Assembly (NCBI GenBank): GCA_009497875.2
Contig: CP032508.2
Coordinates: forward strand, 2,108,001-2,172,000
Direction of reading: 5' to 3'
DNA length: 64,000 bases
Origin: a gamma proteobacterium SS-5
GTDB lineage: Bacteria > Pseudomonadota > Gammaproteobacteria > Chromatiales > Chromatiaceae
The first letter of the stretch is position 1. Each line of letters begins with the position of its first letter. Made by a program: the position numbers and the translations under genes. Below the pieces are notes generated by a model that saw only the letters and a program-made list of their open reading frames with translations, ran no database searches and was not told the origin of the DNA. Below, one piece after another: positions 7,834-18,447 of this stretch.

Positions 7834-7984
7834 GTAGCCTGGATGCAGTGTAACGGAATCCGGGGTTGGCCGATGGTTCGTGCCACCCCGGATTCCGCAC
7901 TTCGACAGGCCCTTCGGCAGGCTCAGGACACCGCTCAGGACGCCGCTCAGGACATCGCTTCGCTGCATTTAGCGCGGCTTATGG
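7834..7984. repeat. Composite palindromic repeat upstream of thrS
   Basis: This contains a GTAGCC(C/T)GGATG...CGGAATCCGGGG unit (7834-7875) and, from about 7888, an inverted counterpart beginning CCCCGGATTCCGC and carrying TTCGACAGGCCCTTCGGCAG and tandem CGCTCAGGAC motifs. The same family recurs at 18215-18275, 29717-29800, 31295-31372, 33448-33480, 36196-36228 and 49523-49605. The remaining 7985-8169 shows only a possible weak promoter (TTGAAC 8085, TATAGA 8106) for thrS. Confidence 0.7.
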
Positions 7985-8169
7985 CTGGAAGGCGTTGGAT
8001 GCTTGGATGTTTTTGGCCTCTCACCTGGACAAAACCCGTGGGATCGTGCCTGCCTTCCCCCATGTAGCTTGAGCTTTTACGCGGTTGAACTGGGTTTGGC
8101 CGGGTTATAGAATGGTCGGCTTGCTGCGCTGGGCTTGCCCGGCATTTCGCTGTATTCGAGGATGATTCT

Positions 8170-10083
8170 ATGCCGGTTATTACCCTGCCCGATGGTTCCC
8201 AGCGCCGCTTTGAGCGGCCGGTGAGCGTGCTGGAGGTGGCCGCTGACATAGGTCCGGGTCTGGCCAAGGCGGCCCTGGCCGGCAAGATCGATGGCGTGCT
8301 GGTGGATGCCAGTCATCTGATCGAACAGGACGCCCAGCTGGCCATAGTCACCGGCAAGGACGCCGAGGCCCTGGAGCTGATCCGGCACGATGCCGCCCAC
8401 GTCATGGCCCAGGCGGTGCAGGAGCTGTATCCCGGTACCCAGGTGACCATAGGTCCGGCCGTTGACGATGGCTTTTACTACGATTTCTCCCGCGAAGAGC
8501 GCTTTGGCCCGGACGATCTGCAGAAGATCGAGCAGCGCATGGCCGAGATCGTTGGTCGCGACCTGCCCATCCAGCGCGAGGTGCTCGGCCGCGATCAGGC
8601 AAAAAAGGTCTTTGCCGATCTGGGGGAGCACTACAAGCTGGAGATCATCGACGCCATCCCCGAGGGCGAGGCGATCAGCATCTACCGCCAGGGCGATTGG
8701 TTCGATGTCTGCCGTGGCCCGCACCTGCCCAGCACCGGCAAGCTGCCCAAGGCCTTCAAGCTGATGAAGCTGGCCGGGGCCTATTGGCGCGGTGATTCCA
8801 AAAACGAGATGCTGCAACGCATCTATGGCACCGCCTGGGCCGACAAGAAGGACCTCAAGGCCTATCTGCATCGGCTGGAGGAGGCGGAAAAGCGTGATCA
8901 CCGCAAGATTGCCAGGGCCCAGGGTCTGTTCCACACCCAGGAAGAGGCGCCGGGCATGGTGTTCTGGCACGATAGGGGCTGGCAGATCTATCTGACCGTG
9001 CAGAACTACATCCGCGACAAGCTGCGGGACCATGGCTATCAGGAGGTACACACGCCCCAGGTCATCGACCGTTCCCTGTGGGAGAAGTCCGGCCATTGGG
9101 ACAAGTTTGGCGACATGATCTTCACCACCCATTCGGAGAATCGGGACTACGCCATCAAGCCGATGAACTGCCCGGCGCACATCCAGATCTACAACCAAGG
9201 CATCAAGAGCTACCGCGACCTGCCCCTGCGCCTGGCGGAGTTTGGCTCCTGCCACCGCAACGAGCCCTCCGGTACCCTGCACGGGCTGATGCGGGTGCGC
9301 AACTTCGTGCAGGACGATGCCCATATCTTCTGCACCGAGGGGCAGATCCTGGCCGAGGTGTCGGACTTCACCGACCTGCTGTTCGAGGTGTACAAGGACT
9401 TTGGCTTTACCGAGGTGCTGATCAAGCTCTCCACCCGGCCGGAGCAGCGCGTCGGCTCAGATGAAACCTGGGATAAGGCGGAAAAGGCCCTGGAAGATGC
9501 CCTCAACAGCAAGGGCCTGGCGTTTGAGTTGCAACCGGGGGAGGGTGCCTTCTACGGCCCCAAGATCGAATTCTCGCTCAAGGACTGCCTGGAGCGGGTC
9601 TGGCAGCTGGGCACCATCCAGCTGGACTTCTCCATGCCCGAGCGGCTCGGTGCCCATTACATCGCCGAGGACAACAGCAAGCAGACCCCGGTGATGCTGC
9701 ATCGGGCCATCCTCGGCTCGCTGGAGCGTTTCATCGGTATCCTCATTGAACACTATGCCGGGGCCCTGCCGGCCTGGCTGGCGCCGATCCAGGCGGTGGT
9801 GATGAATATCACCGATCATCAGGCCGAATATGCCCAGCAACTGGTTAAGCGTTTGAGTCGGCAAGGGGTTAGAGTAGAAATAGACTTGAGGAATGAGAAG
9901 ATAGGCTATAAAATCCGCGCACACACCCTTGCCAAGGTGCCTTATCTGCTGGTGGTCGGTGACCGTGAGATGGAGCAGGGCCTGGTTGCGGTTCGCAGCC
10001 GCGACGGCAAGGATTTGGGAAGCATGACGCCGGAGTCTTTTATCGAAGATCTGAATCGCACCCTTACAGCGCGAGCGGGTTGA
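8170..10083 (+). CDS. thrS: Threonyl-tRNA synthetase
   Basis: This 637-residue class II synthetase charges tRNA-Thr in the cytoplasm. It has an N-terminal TGS domain ([19 protein letters not shown]), an editing domain with [12 protein letters not shown], and the catalytic core with [10 protein letters not shown] (zinc Cys), motif 2 [18 protein letters not shown] and motif 3 [16 protein letters not shown], then an anticodon-binding domain. Length is as expected (about 640). It heads the conserved thrS-infC-rpmI-rplT block. The ATG at 8170 is the family start. Confidence 0.98.
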   Translation: MPVITLPDGSQRRFERPVSVLEVAADIGPGLAKAALAGKIDGVLVDASHLIEQDAQLAIVTGKDAEALELIRHDAAHVMAQAVQELYPGTQVTIGPAVDDGFYYDFSREERFGPDDLQKIEQRMAEIVGRDLPIQREVLGRDQAKKVFADLGEHYKLEIIDAIPEGEAISIYRQGDWFDVCRGPHLPSTGKLPKAFKLMKLAGAYWRGDSKNEMLQRIYGTAWADKKDLKAYLHRLEEAEKRDHRKIARAQGLFHTQEEAPGMVFWHDRGWQIYLTVQNYIRDKLRDHGYQEVHTPQVIDRSLWEKSGHWDKFGDMIFTTHSENRDYAIKPMNCPAHIQIYNQGIKSYRDLPLRLAEFGSCHRNEPSGTLHGLMRVRNFVQDDAHIFCTEGQILAEVSDFTDLLFEVYKDFGFTEVLIKLSTRPEQRVGSDETWDKAEKALEDALNSKGLAFELQPGEGAFYGPKIEFSLKDCLERVWQLGTIQLDFSMPERLGAHYIAEDNSKQTPVMLHRAILGSLERFIGILIEHYAGALPAWLAPIQAVVMNITDHQAEYAQQLVKRLSRQGVRVEIDLRNEKIGYKIRAHTLAKVPYLLVVGDREMEQGLVAVRSRDGKDLGSMTPESFIEDLNRTLTARAG

Positions 10084-10088
10084 GAGCC

Positions 10089-10120
10089 AAGCACCGGTTA
10101 ATCGGTGCTTTTTTCATTTT
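10089..10120 (+). terminator. Intrinsic terminator/attenuator between thrS and infC
   Basis: AAGCACCG (10089-10096), loop GTTAAT and CGGTGCTT (10103-10110) form an 8-bp stem followed by a T run. It lies between thrS and the infC ribosome-binding site, so it could terminate thrS transcripts or act as a partial read-through signal. Confidence 0.7.
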
Positions 10121-10137
10121 TTGGGAGGAGTCGGGTT

Positions 10138-10659
10138 ATCAGCAAGAAAGAAGATAGGCACAGACTGAATGAAGAGATCGACGTCAGGGAAGTGCGTCTG
10201 ATCGGTGCCGACGGTGAGCAGGTAGGGATTGTCAACACGGCGGAAGCCTTGGCCAAGGCCGAGGCCTTGACACTGGATTTGGTGGAGATTTCTCCCGATT
10301 CCAAGCCACCGGTATGTCGCCTGATGGACTATGGCAAATTCTTGTTCGACAAGAAAAAGGAAAAGGCTGCGGCAAAAAAGAAGCAAAAGCAGGTACAGGT
10401 CAAGGAGGTCAAGTTTCGTCCGGGAACGGACGAGGGAGACTACAAGGTAAAACTACGCAACCTTGTGCGTTTCCTCGAAGAGGGGGACAGGGCCAAGGTA
10501 ACCATGAGGTTCCGCGGCCGTGAGCATGCCCACAGGGAGTTGGGTCTGGAATTTCTCAAGCGCATAGAGGCCGACCTGGCGGAATACGCCACGGTGGAGC
10601 AACAACCGCTGATGGAAGGTCGCCAGATGGTCATGCTGCTTGCCCCCAAAAAGAAATAG
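10138..10659 (+). CDS. infC: Translation initiation factor IF-3
   Basis: This 173-residue IF-3 binds the 30S subunit and checks start-codon and initiator-tRNA selection. Homology begins at an ATC codon (10138, [13 protein letters not shown]), seven bases after GAGGAG. The only upstream in-frame ATG (10105) lies in the terminator T run and would add unrelated residues. infC genes classically use AUU, AUC or AUA, which IF-3 itself discriminates against, giving autoregulation. The N-domain includes [18 protein letters not shown]; the C-domain has [18 protein letters not shown]. rpmI and rplT follow directly. Confidence 0.93.
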   Translation: MSKKEDRHRLNEEIDVREVRLIGADGEQVGIVNTAEALAKAEALTLDLVEISPDSKPPVCRLMDYGKFLFDKKKEKAAAKKKQKQVQVKEVKFRPGTDEGDYKVKLRNLVRFLEEGDRAKVTMRFRGREHAHRELGLEFLKRIEADLAEYATVEQQPLMEGRQMVMLLAPKKK

Positions 10660-10706
10660 TCCGGGAATCCCTGGGCTGAATTACAACGAATGCGGAGTAT
10701 TGAAAA

Positions 10707-10904
10707 ATGCCCAAAATCAAGACCAACCGGGGCGCGGCCAAGCGCTTCAAAGTCAAGGCCTCTGGTGCCGTCAAAAGCAATCAGTCGCACCGTCGTCATA
10801 TCCTGACGAAAAAGAGCACCAAGCGTAAGCGTCATCTGCGCTCGCCCAACCATTTGCATACCTCGGATGCCAAGGTTGCCCGTCGCATGATGCCCTATTG
10901 CTAA
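10707..10904 (+). CDS. rpmI: 50S ribosomal protein L35
   Basis: This is a 65-residue, very basic protein of standard L35 length, beginning [15 protein letters not shown] and containing [15 protein letters not shown]. It is a structural component of the large subunit. It sits between infC and rplT as in most gammaproteobacteria; in E. coli this operon is controlled by L20 binding its mRNA. Confidence 0.97.
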   Translation: MPKIKTNRGAAKRFKVKASGAVKSNQSHRRHILTKKSTKRKRHLRSPNHLHTSDAKVARRMMPYC

Positions 10905-10928
10905 GCCCTTTTATCAGGAGACCCCAAA

Positions 10929-11285
10929 ATGCCAAGAGTTAAGAGAGGCGTAACCGCCCACGCCCGTCACAAAAAGATACTGGACGAAGCCAAGGGCTAT
11001 TACGGTGCCCGCAGCAAGGTCTATCGCGTCGCCAAACAGGCGGTGATCAAGGCCGGTCAGTATGCCTACCGTGACCGCCGTCAGAAGAAACGCCAGTTCC
11101 GCGCCCTGTGGATCGCCCGTATCAACGCCGGTGCCCGCGAGAACGGCATGTCCTACAGCCGCCTGATCGATGGCCTGAAGAAGGCCGAGGTGGAGATGGA
11201 CCGCAAGATGCTGGCCGATTTGGCCATCTTTGACCGGCCTGCCTTTACCAAGCTGTGCGAAAAGGCTCAAGCTGCCCTGGCTTGA
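10929..11285 (+). CDS. rplT: 50S ribosomal protein L20
   Basis: This 118-residue protein has the standard L20 length and sequence ([46 protein letters not shown]). L20 is needed for early 50S assembly and, in E. coli, represses rpmI-rplT translation. CAGGAG lies just before the ATG. A strong terminator follows at 11305. Confidence 0.98.
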   Translation: MPRVKRGVTAHARHKKILDEAKGYYGARSKVYRVAKQAVIKAGQYAYRDRRQKKRQFRALWIARINAGARENGMSYSRLIDGLKKAEVEMDRKMLADLAIFDRPAFTKLCEKAQAALA

Positions 11286-11304
11286 TCGGTGCCCAAGTTG
11301 GACC

Positions 11305-11345
11305 AGAAAGGGCCTGGATTCGCCTCCATGGCCCTTTCTTTTTAT
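11305..11345 (+). terminator. Rho-independent terminator after rplT
   Basis: AGAAAGGGCC (11305-11314) pairs perfectly with GGCCCTTTCT (11330-11339), followed by CTTTTT. It closes the infC-rpmI-rplT unit. Confidence 0.85.
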
Positions 11346-12680
<1,335 letters not shown>

Positions 12681-13014
12681 TGGCGGGGTTCGGAAGCGAG
12701 TCAGGACGCAGAGAACGCAAAGCAGCGCAGAGTGCGCAGAGTTAATAAAGTTCTGATCTAATGGCTCAGGCCGTTGAGCCCCTTGCCCCTTTGGAGAGAG
12801 CGCATCAGCTTGGGCAACTGGTTTTTTCTGTTGCTCCCTCTCCCCCGGGAGAGGGTTGGGGTGAGGTCGGTGAGTGCTCCAATGAAATTTCAGGACACAG
12901 AGGGTGCAGAGCAGGCGGGGTTTGCGTTTTCTTATGCTTACCACTCTGCGATCTCAGCGCTTCTTTGCGCCCTTCTTTGGTTAAACGCTACAAAACAAAA
13001 TCGAGAACAGCACC
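12681..13014. repeat. Repeat-filled spacer inside the pheST operon
   Basis: The spacer contains a 'GGACGCAGAGAACGCAAAG' type repeat (about 12695-12740) and a 'CTCCCTCTCCCCCGGGAGAG' palindromic element (12834-12875). Both belong to families widely dispersed in proteobacteria. Relatives here are at 24550-24580, 45390-45430 and, for the second family, inside the megasynthase gene at 44205-44247. No gene is visible. Confidence 0.65.
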
Positions 13015-15390
13015 ATGCGATTCAGCGAAGCCTGGTTAAGAGAATGGGTTGACCCGCCGGTGGACAGCCAGACCCTGGCCGATCAGTTCACCATGGCCGG
13101 TCTGGAGGTGGATGCCCTGGAAACGGCCGCTCCGGCCTTCAGCGGCGTGGTGGTGGGCCTGGTAACCGTGCGGGAGCAACACCCGGATGCGGACAAGCTG
13201 GGGGTCTGCCAGGTGGATGTGGCCGCTGGCGAGTCCCTGCAGATCGTCTGCGGTGCCAGCAACGTGGCCGCTGGCATGAAGGTGCCTGTGGCCCTGGTTG
13301 GCGCGCTGCTGCCCGGCGAGCTCAAGATCAAAGCGGCCAAGCTGCGCGGCGTGGCCTCTGCCGGCATGATCTGTTCGGCCAAGGAGCTGGGCCTGGCGGA
13401 GAGCTCCGAGGGCATCATGCCGCTACCGGCCGATGCCCCGCTGGGCGCGGATCTGCGTGACTACCTGGCCCTGGATGATCAGATCATCGAGCTGGATCTG
13501 ACCCCGGACCGGGGCGATTGCCTGGGCCTGCGCGGTCTGGCCCTGGAGGTCAGCGCCCTCAACCGGGTTGAGGTCCGGCTGCCGGACATGAGCCCCCTGA
13601 CCCCAGCCTGTGAGCAACGCATGGCGGTGGAGCTAAGCGCTGAGCAGGCCTGCCCGCGCTACAGCTGCCGCGTCATTCGCGGCGTCAACGCCCGCGCCGA
13701 GACCCCGCTGTGGATGCGTGAGCGCCTGCGCCGCAGCGGCCTGCGCAGTATCGATCCCATCGTGGATGTCACCAACTATGTGCTGATCGAGCTGGGCCAG
13801 CCCCTGCATGCCTTCGATCTGGCCAAGATCCAGGGCCCGATCCAGGTGCGCATGGCGGCGGTCGGGGAGCGCCTGCGCCTGCTCGATGGCAAGGAAATCA
13901 CCCTGACCCCGGATAACCTGGTGATCGCCGATGGCAAAGGTCCCCTGGCCCTGGCCGGCATCATGGGCGGGGCCGACTCCGGGGTCAGCGCCGAGACCCA
14001 GGATATACTGTTGGAGAGCGCCCATTTCAGCCCCCGCGCCCTGGCCGGCAAGGCGCGGGGGCTGGGCCTGCATACCGACTCCTCGCACCGCTTCGAGCGC
14101 GGGGTTGACCCCAGCCTGCAGGTGCAGGCCCTGGAGCGGGCCAGCCGCCTGCTGCTGGAGATCGCCGGTGGCGAGCCGGGTCCGGTGGTGGATCTGGCCC
14201 GGCCTGGTCTGACCCAGCGCCAGCCCATTGCCCTGCGTCGCCAGCGCATCGGCCGTCTGCTGGGTATTGAAATCGATGATGCCAGCGTGGTGGATGGCCT
14301 GCAGCGCCTGGGTATGCAGGTGCAGCCCTGGGATCAGGGCTGGCAGGTAACGCCCCCGCCGAGTCGTTTCGATATTGCCATCGAGGTAGATTTGATCGAG
14401 GAGGTCGGCCGTATTTATGGCTTTGAAAATATTCCCAGCGCTACCCCCAGGGTGCCGATGAACCTCTGTCTGCGCCCGGAACGCGCCTTCGATCTGGAGC
14501 AAGCGCGGGAGCGTCTGGCCGCCCTCGGCTATCAGGAGGTCATCACCTATAGCTTCATCGACGCGGCCAAGGCCAAGGCCCTGCTGCCCGAGTTCGAGCC
14601 CATCGCCTTGGCCAACCCGCTCTCGGCCGAGCTTTCGGTGATGCGCACCAGCCTCTGGCCGGGGCTGCTTGCCACTGCCAGGCACAACCTGGCCCGGCAA
14701 CAGGGCAGGGTACGTATCTTTGAATCTGGCCTGCAGTTTCGCCAACTGGCCAATGGCATGGATCAGCGGCCCATGCTGGCGGCGCTCACCTACGGCGATA
14801 TCACCGAGGAACAATGGGGTCAGCCGGGCCGTGAAGCGGATTTCTATGATATCAAGGCCGATTATGAGGCCCTGCTGGCCCTGCTCGGGCCAGGGCTTGA
14901 GGCCAGGTTCGAGGCCGTGGAGCACCCGGCCCTGCATCCGGGTCAGTCGGCCCGGGTCATGCTCGGCGAGCGACTCATCGGCCACCTGGGCATGCTGCAT
15001 CCGCGTCTGAGTCAGGTGTTTGATCTCACCGGCAATACCTTCCTGCTGGAGCTGGACCTGAGCGCGGCAGGGCAGGGGGCCTTGCCAAAATTCAGCCCCC
15101 TGACCCGTTTTCCCTGGATTCGTCGTGACTTGGCCCTTGTCGTTGAGCGTGAAGTTGATTATGGTTCCCTGAAGGCCTGTATCCGTGAATACGCGGATGA
15201 AAATTTACAAGACATAATCCTGTTTGACGTCTATACTGGGCAAAGAATAGATTCAAGTCGAAAAAGTCTTGCTTTAGGATTGATTTTACAGGATTCTTCA
15301 CGCACACTTACGGATCAGGAAGTGGATGATTCGGTAGCACGCATCGTGCAGGGGCTGGCAGACAAACTGGGTGCAAGGCTGAGAGACTAG
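13015..15390 (+). CDS. pheT: Phenylalanyl-tRNA synthetase beta subunit
   Basis: This 791-residue subunit forms the heterotetramer with PheS. Domains in order: B1 and an EMAP-like tRNA-binding domain ([15 protein letters not shown]), a B3/B4 editing domain (residues about 205-390, including [20 protein letters not shown]), a catalytic-like core, and a C-terminal ferredoxin-fold anticodon-binding domain ([13 protein letters not shown]). The length is normal. ihfA starts five bases after its stop, the usual arrangement in this group. Confidence 0.97.
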   Translation: MRFSEAWLREWVDPPVDSQTLADQFTMAGLEVDALETAAPAFSGVVVGLVTVREQHPDADKLGVCQVDVAAGESLQIVCGASNVAAGMKVPVALVGALLPGELKIKAAKLRGVASAGMICSAKELGLAESSEGIMPLPADAPLGADLRDYLALDDQIIELDLTPDRGDCLGLRGLALEVSALNRVEVRLPDMSPLTPACEQRMAVELSAEQACPRYSCRVIRGVNARAETPLWMRERLRRSGLRSIDPIVDVTNYVLIELGQPLHAFDLAKIQGPIQVRMAAVGERLRLLDGKEITLTPDNLVIADGKGPLALAGIMGGADSGVSAETQDILLESAHFSPRALAGKARGLGLHTDSSHRFERGVDPSLQVQALERASRLLLEIAGGEPGPVVDLARPGLTQRQPIALRRQRIGRLLGIEIDDASVVDGLQRLGMQVQPWDQGWQVTPPPSRFDIAIEVDLIEEVGRIYGFENIPSATPRVPMNLCLRPERAFDLEQARERLAALGYQEVITYSFIDAAKAKALLPEFEPIALANPLSAELSVMRTSLWPGLLATARHNLARQQGRVRIFESGLQFRQLANGMDQRPMLAALTYGDITEEQWGQPGREADFYDIKADYEALLALLGPGLEARFEAVEHPALHPGQSARVMLGERLIGHLGMLHPRLSQVFDLTGNTFLLELDLSAAGQGALPKFSPLTRFPWIRRDLALVVEREVDYGSLKACIREYADENLQDIILFDVYTGQRIDSSRKSLALGLILQDSSRTLTDQEVDDSVARIVQGLADKLGARLRD

Positions 15391-15394
15391 AAAA

Positions 15395-15691
15395 ATGGCA
15401 TTAACCAAGGCAGATATGGCCGAAAGGCTGTTTGATGAACTGGGGCTGAACAAACGCGAGGCCAAGGAGATGGTGGAAACCTTCTTCGAAGAGATTCGCG
15501 TAGCCCTGGAGCGTGGTGAGCAGGTCAAGCTGTCCGGCTTCGGCAACTTTGATCTGCGCGAGAAGAAGCAACGGCCAGGAAGAAACCCCAAGACCGGTGA
15601 AGAGATCCCCATATCCGCCCGGCGCGTGGTCACCTTCCGGCCCGGTCAGAAACTCAAGGCTCGGGTGGAAGCTTATGCTGGAAACGACTGA
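15395..15691 (+). CDS. ihfA: Integration host factor alpha subunit
   Basis: This 98-residue DNA-bending protein heterodimerises with IhfB. It shows [20 protein letters not shown], the flexible arm with [12 protein letters not shown] (the intercalating Pro lies here) and [11 protein letters not shown]. Position after pheT and length are standard. It overlaps the following MerR-like gene by 17 bp, suggesting coupled translation. Confidence 0.97.
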   Translation: MALTKADMAERLFDELGLNKREAKEMVETFFEEIRVALERGEQVKLSGFGNFDLREKKQRPGRNPKTGEEIPISARRVVTFRPGQKLKARVEAYAGND

Positions 15692-16037
15692 ACATACCAC
15701 CGCCGACCTGCCGGCGATACCTGGTAAGCGTTACTTCACAATTGGTGAGGTAAGCGATCTGTGCGGCGTCAAGCCCCATGTACTGCGCTACTGGGAGCAG
15801 GAATTCCCCCAGCTCAAGCCAGTCAAGCGGCGCGGCAATCGGCGCTATTACCAGCGCCATGATGTGCTCATGATCCGCCAGATCCGTGGCCTGCTGTACG
15901 AGCAGGGCTTCACCATTGGTGGTGCCCGCCAGCAGCTCTCCGGCGAAACGGCAAAGAACGACCAGAACCAGAGCCAGCAGATCGTGCGCCAGATGCGCAT
16001 GGAGCTTGAGGACGTGCTGCACATCCTCAAACGCTGA
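15675..16037 (+). CDS. MerR-family transcriptional regulator
   Basis: This 120-residue protein has an N-terminal MerR winged-helix domain ([20 protein letters not shown], then [20 protein letters not shown]) and a short helical tail. It is the MerR-like gene that follows ihfA in many gammaproteobacteria. No effector-binding domain or metal-binding cysteine cluster is apparent, so the signal is unknown. The ATG at 15675 overlaps ihfA; a longer in-frame extension would be ihfA shadow sequence. Confidence 0.9.
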   Translation: MLETTEHTTADLPAIPGKRYFTIGEVSDLCGVKPHVLRYWEQEFPQLKPVKRRGNRRYYQRHDVLMIRQIRGLLYEQGFTIGGARQQLSGETAKNDQNQSQQIVRQMRMELEDVLHILKR

Positions 16038-16070
16038 CCTGGCAGGCGGGCCTGAAGCCGCTTCAGGTAA

Positions 16071-16099
16071 TTGACAAAACGGCCGCAAGTCCCTAGGAT
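16071..16099 (+). promoter_or_regulatory. Promoter of tRNA-Pro
   Basis: TTGACA (16071-16076), a 17-bp spacer and TAGGAT (16094-16099), followed by a GC-rich GCGCGG discriminator, which is typical of stable-RNA promoters. A small hairpin (16051-16067) lies directly before the -35 box. Confidence 0.7.
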
Positions 16100-16109
16100 G
16101 CGCGGTCTG

Positions 16110-16142
16110 TTCGGGAAGTGGCCCTAAGGCCGCTTCCCGAAT
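16110..16142 (+). promoter_or_regulatory. Strong hairpin in the tRNA-Pro leader
   Basis: TTCGGGAAGTGGCC and GGCCGCTTCCCGAA form a 14-bp stem (one T/G mismatch) with loop CTAA. It lies between the predicted transcription start and the tRNA 5' end at 16149; it may mark the leader for processing. No T run follows, so it is not an intrinsic terminator. Confidence 0.55.
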
Positions 16143-16148
16143 TGTTTA

Positions 16149-16225
16149 CGGCGTGTAGCGCAGGCTGGTAGCGCACTACAATGGGGTTGTAGGGGTCGGA
16201 GGTTCGAATCCTCTCACGCCGACCA
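16149..16225 (+). tRNA. tRNA-Pro (anticodon GGG)
   Basis: Acceptor CGGCGTG pairs with CACGCCG, the D-arm contains GCGC...GCGC, the anticodon stem CTACA/TGTAG carries loop ATGGGGT (anticodon GGG), and the T-arm contains GGTTCGAATCC. The 3' CCA is encoded. It reads CCC and CCU codons. Confidence 0.95.
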
Positions 16226-16233
16226 ATAAAAAC

Positions 16234-16264
16234 AAGGGCTTACGGGAAACCGAAGCCCTTTTTT
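16234..16264 (+). terminator. Terminator of tRNA-Pro
   Basis: AAGGGCTT (16234-16241) pairs with AAGCCCTT (16253-16260), followed by a T run. Confidence 0.85.
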
Positions 16265-16375
16265 AGGTTTATTCGACACTCGCGCCCTATTTTTCCCTGG
16301 TCTCATTGATACCTGGCACCAGTCCGCTCCTTCAAGTATCCCGTGAGGCATGATTACGGAAGGGACCGCTAGGCG

Positions 16376-17941
16376 TCATCCGGGCGACATGCTTTGATCA
16401 AGGGATTCCACCTCAAACCCCACCAGATTACGCTGCTCCCTGCTGAATTCGATGCCGATGAGGTGAATCGGCTGCTTGAGGCTCAGATATTTTTCAGCGT
16501 AATGCTTGGCCTTCAGCTGTTCCAGCGCCTTGCCCTCCGGCACCAGCTCGACCACCTTGAACTCGAACAGCCAGACCTGGCCGTTGAACAGCACCGCCAT
16601 GTCCAGCCGACCCTGATTGGTGGCGTCTTCTAACCGAATATCCAGCCCCAGGGCGGCGAAGTGGCTGTAGAAGACGCTGGCCCAGTAGCCTTCGTATTGG
16701 GTGATGGGGTTGTTGCGGTACCAGTCGTGGGGGATGCTGGCGTAGAGGCTGTGGAAGTGCTGGTGTAGTCGCTCGAAGTCGCCGCTCATCAGGCTGTCGT
16801 AGAGGCGGCTCATGCCCCGGCTGGCCTGGCTGGGATCACCCATCAGCGCCTTGGTCAGGGAGTTGTTCAGGGCGCTGCGCACCTCCAGATTGGGGTAGCC
16901 GAGCTGGTAGTCGATACGGGCACCCGTATGGCGCTGACCCTGGATGGTCAGGTAGCCGGTCTGCCAGAGCAGGGCCTCGGTGCTGATGTGATCGATATCG
17001 AACGAACCCAGCAGATCCTCGTCACCGCTCAGGGACTCCAGATTTGGGCTGAAGACACCCCGGCCAGTCATCACATCGATCAAAAAGGTCGGCGTGCCGG
17101 TTTCAAACCAGTAGCAACGGAAAAGGTGGCTATCGAACAACAGCAGCAGGTCGTAGGGGTTATACACCGCCTCGCCGGTCCAGTTATAGCCGTTGTACCA
17201 GTCCCTGATCTGCTGCCGGTCCAGTCCTTCCAGCTCGGGGGTGAATACCTCATCCAGATCATCCTCGGTATAACCGCAAATGGCCGAGTAGCGCCGGTCG
17301 ATGGTGATGTCTTTGATGTTATTCAGCCCGGAGAAGATGCTGACTTTGCTGAACTTGGACACGCCGGTGATGAAGGCGAATTTGATCTGGGCGTCGTTGT
17401 CCTTGATCACCGAGTAGAAATTACGCAGGCCATCGCGCATCTCCCGAGCCAACTCGGGCTGGGTCAGGTTATCGACAATGGGCTTGTCGTACTCATCCAC
17501 CAGAATCACTACGCGCTGACCGTATTTTTGCTCGGCGCTTTGGATCAGCTCGGCAAAACAGCCCGGAGCGGTGGGTTGGCGGCAGCTGATGCCCAGCCTG
17601 GCCTGGTTGATGTCGAGCAATTCGCGGAACTTGGCCTCCAGCTGCGCCCGATCGCGCATCAGGCCACCACCAAAGCTCAGGCGAATAACGGGATACTTGA
17701 TGCCCCAATCCCAGTGCTCATGGGCATAGAGACCCCGAAACAGGGGCTCGTTGGCCTGAAACAGCTCGGCCAGGGTATCGAGAAAAAGGGATTTGCCAAA
17801 GCGGCGCGGGCGGGAGAGGAAGTAGTATTTGCCCTCATCGATCAGCCTCAGGGCATAGGCGGTTTTGTCCACATAGTAATGATCCTCCTCGCGCATCTCG
17901 CGCAGGTTGGCAATGCCGGTGGGGAGTTTCTTGCGTTTCAT
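16376..17941 (-). CDS. DUF1703-type AAA ATPase with PD-(D/E)xK-like C-terminus
   Basis: This 521-residue protein has an N-terminal AAA-ATPase-like region (LPTGIANLREMREEDHYYVD, Walker A-like RPRRFGKSLFLDTL, Walker B VVILVDEYDKPI) and a C-terminal PD-(D/E)xK-like segment (GRLDMAVLFNGQVWLFEFKV). This family is abundant in Bacteroidetes and in gammaproteobacteria rich in mobile DNA; its role is not established. The ATG at 17941 (MKRKKLPTGI) is chosen over one 21 bases upstream by homology. It faces away from the FabD-PfaD gene. Confidence 0.85.
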   Translation of the reverse strand: MKRKKLPTGIANLREMREEDHYYVDKTAYALRLIDEGKYYFLSRPRRFGKSLFLDTLAELFQANEPLFRGLYAHEHWDWGIKYPVIRLSFGGGLMRDRAQLEAKFRELLDINQARLGISCRQPTAPGCFAELIQSAEQKYGQRVVILVDEYDKPIVDNLTQPELAREMRDGLRNFYSVIKDNDAQIKFAFITGVSKFSKVSIFSGLNNIKDITIDRRYSAICGYTEDDLDEVFTPELEGLDRQQIRDWYNGYNWTGEAVYNPYDLLLLFDSHLFRCYWFETGTPTFLIDVMTGRGVFSPNLESLSGDEDLLGSFDIDHISTEALLWQTGYLTIQGQRHTGARIDYQLGYPNLEVRSALNNSLTKALMGDPSQASRGMSRLYDSLMSGDFERLHQHFHSLYASIPHDWYRNNPITQYEGYWASVFYSHFAALGLDIRLEDATNQGRLDMAVLFNGQVWLFEFKVVELVPEGKALEQLKAKHYAEKYLSLKQPIHLIGIEFSREQRNLVGFEVESLDQSMSPG

Positions 17942-18447
17942 GCCACCATGATAGCACCGCACAGGGCGCTCCGCGCCTGCCGCTGGGCCTATCCGTCTGG
18001 CTCAGCGCCCCATTGTAAGGGCAAGGCGCGTCCTATGCCGAGAATTCAGGGTGAGGGCTTGTCGCTCAGATTCAGAAAGGCTACAGCACCGTTGGGGATC
18101 ATGCTGGTGGGTAGCAACGCAATCAGCACTACCCTGCCAAGGTCGCCCGGCAAAGCCGGCCTCCCACCCAAGACCGCGCACGGTCAACCAAGCCGAGATC
18201 ATGGCCGTTGAACAGCATGGGGCTGCCGAGTCCTGAGCTTGCCGAAGGGCCAGTCGAAGGGCGGAATCCGGGATTGCCGTTAGACATGGCCACACCTGCC
18301 CCATTGCACCTCCGAGCCAGCGCTCGGAGCTCCCAGGATGAGGGGCAAACCCCCGTGTTGTTTCACAGTAGAAATGTTTCATATGCCGGGCTATCGCTGC
18401 CTACCCTATGATCGTTAAGATCAGACATCCAACCGAGAATTGAGACA
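17942..18447. repeat. Repeat-rich gap before the FabD-PfaD gene
   Basis: No gene is convincing. From about 18190 to 18422, read on the minus strand, a composite element runs CATATG...TACTGTGAAACAACACGGGG...GGGAGCTCCGAGCGCTGGCT...CGGATTCCGCCCTTCGAC. A closely similar stretch lies in frame inside the first megasynthase gene at 29619-29770. The element ends only about 25 bases before the GTG start at 18448. Confidence 0.7.

Noticed and set aside
7801-7968. N-terminal extension of the glycosyltransferase to 7968
   Set aside because: The extension is made of palindromic repeat sequence; GT4 homology starts at the ATG at 7800.
10105-10137. ATG start for infC at 10105
   Set aside because: It is in the T run of the terminator hairpin, has no ribosome-binding site and adds residues unlike IF-3.
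16149-16300. tRNA-Pro as an integration site of a genomic island
   Set aside because: No integrase gene and no duplicated tRNA 3' end were found in the window.
18002-18382. Possible minus-strand gene of 126 codons before the FabD-PfaD gene
   Set aside because: Its sequence is translated repeat DNA, and the same peptide pattern appears in the megasynthase linker insert; there is no independent evidence of a gene.
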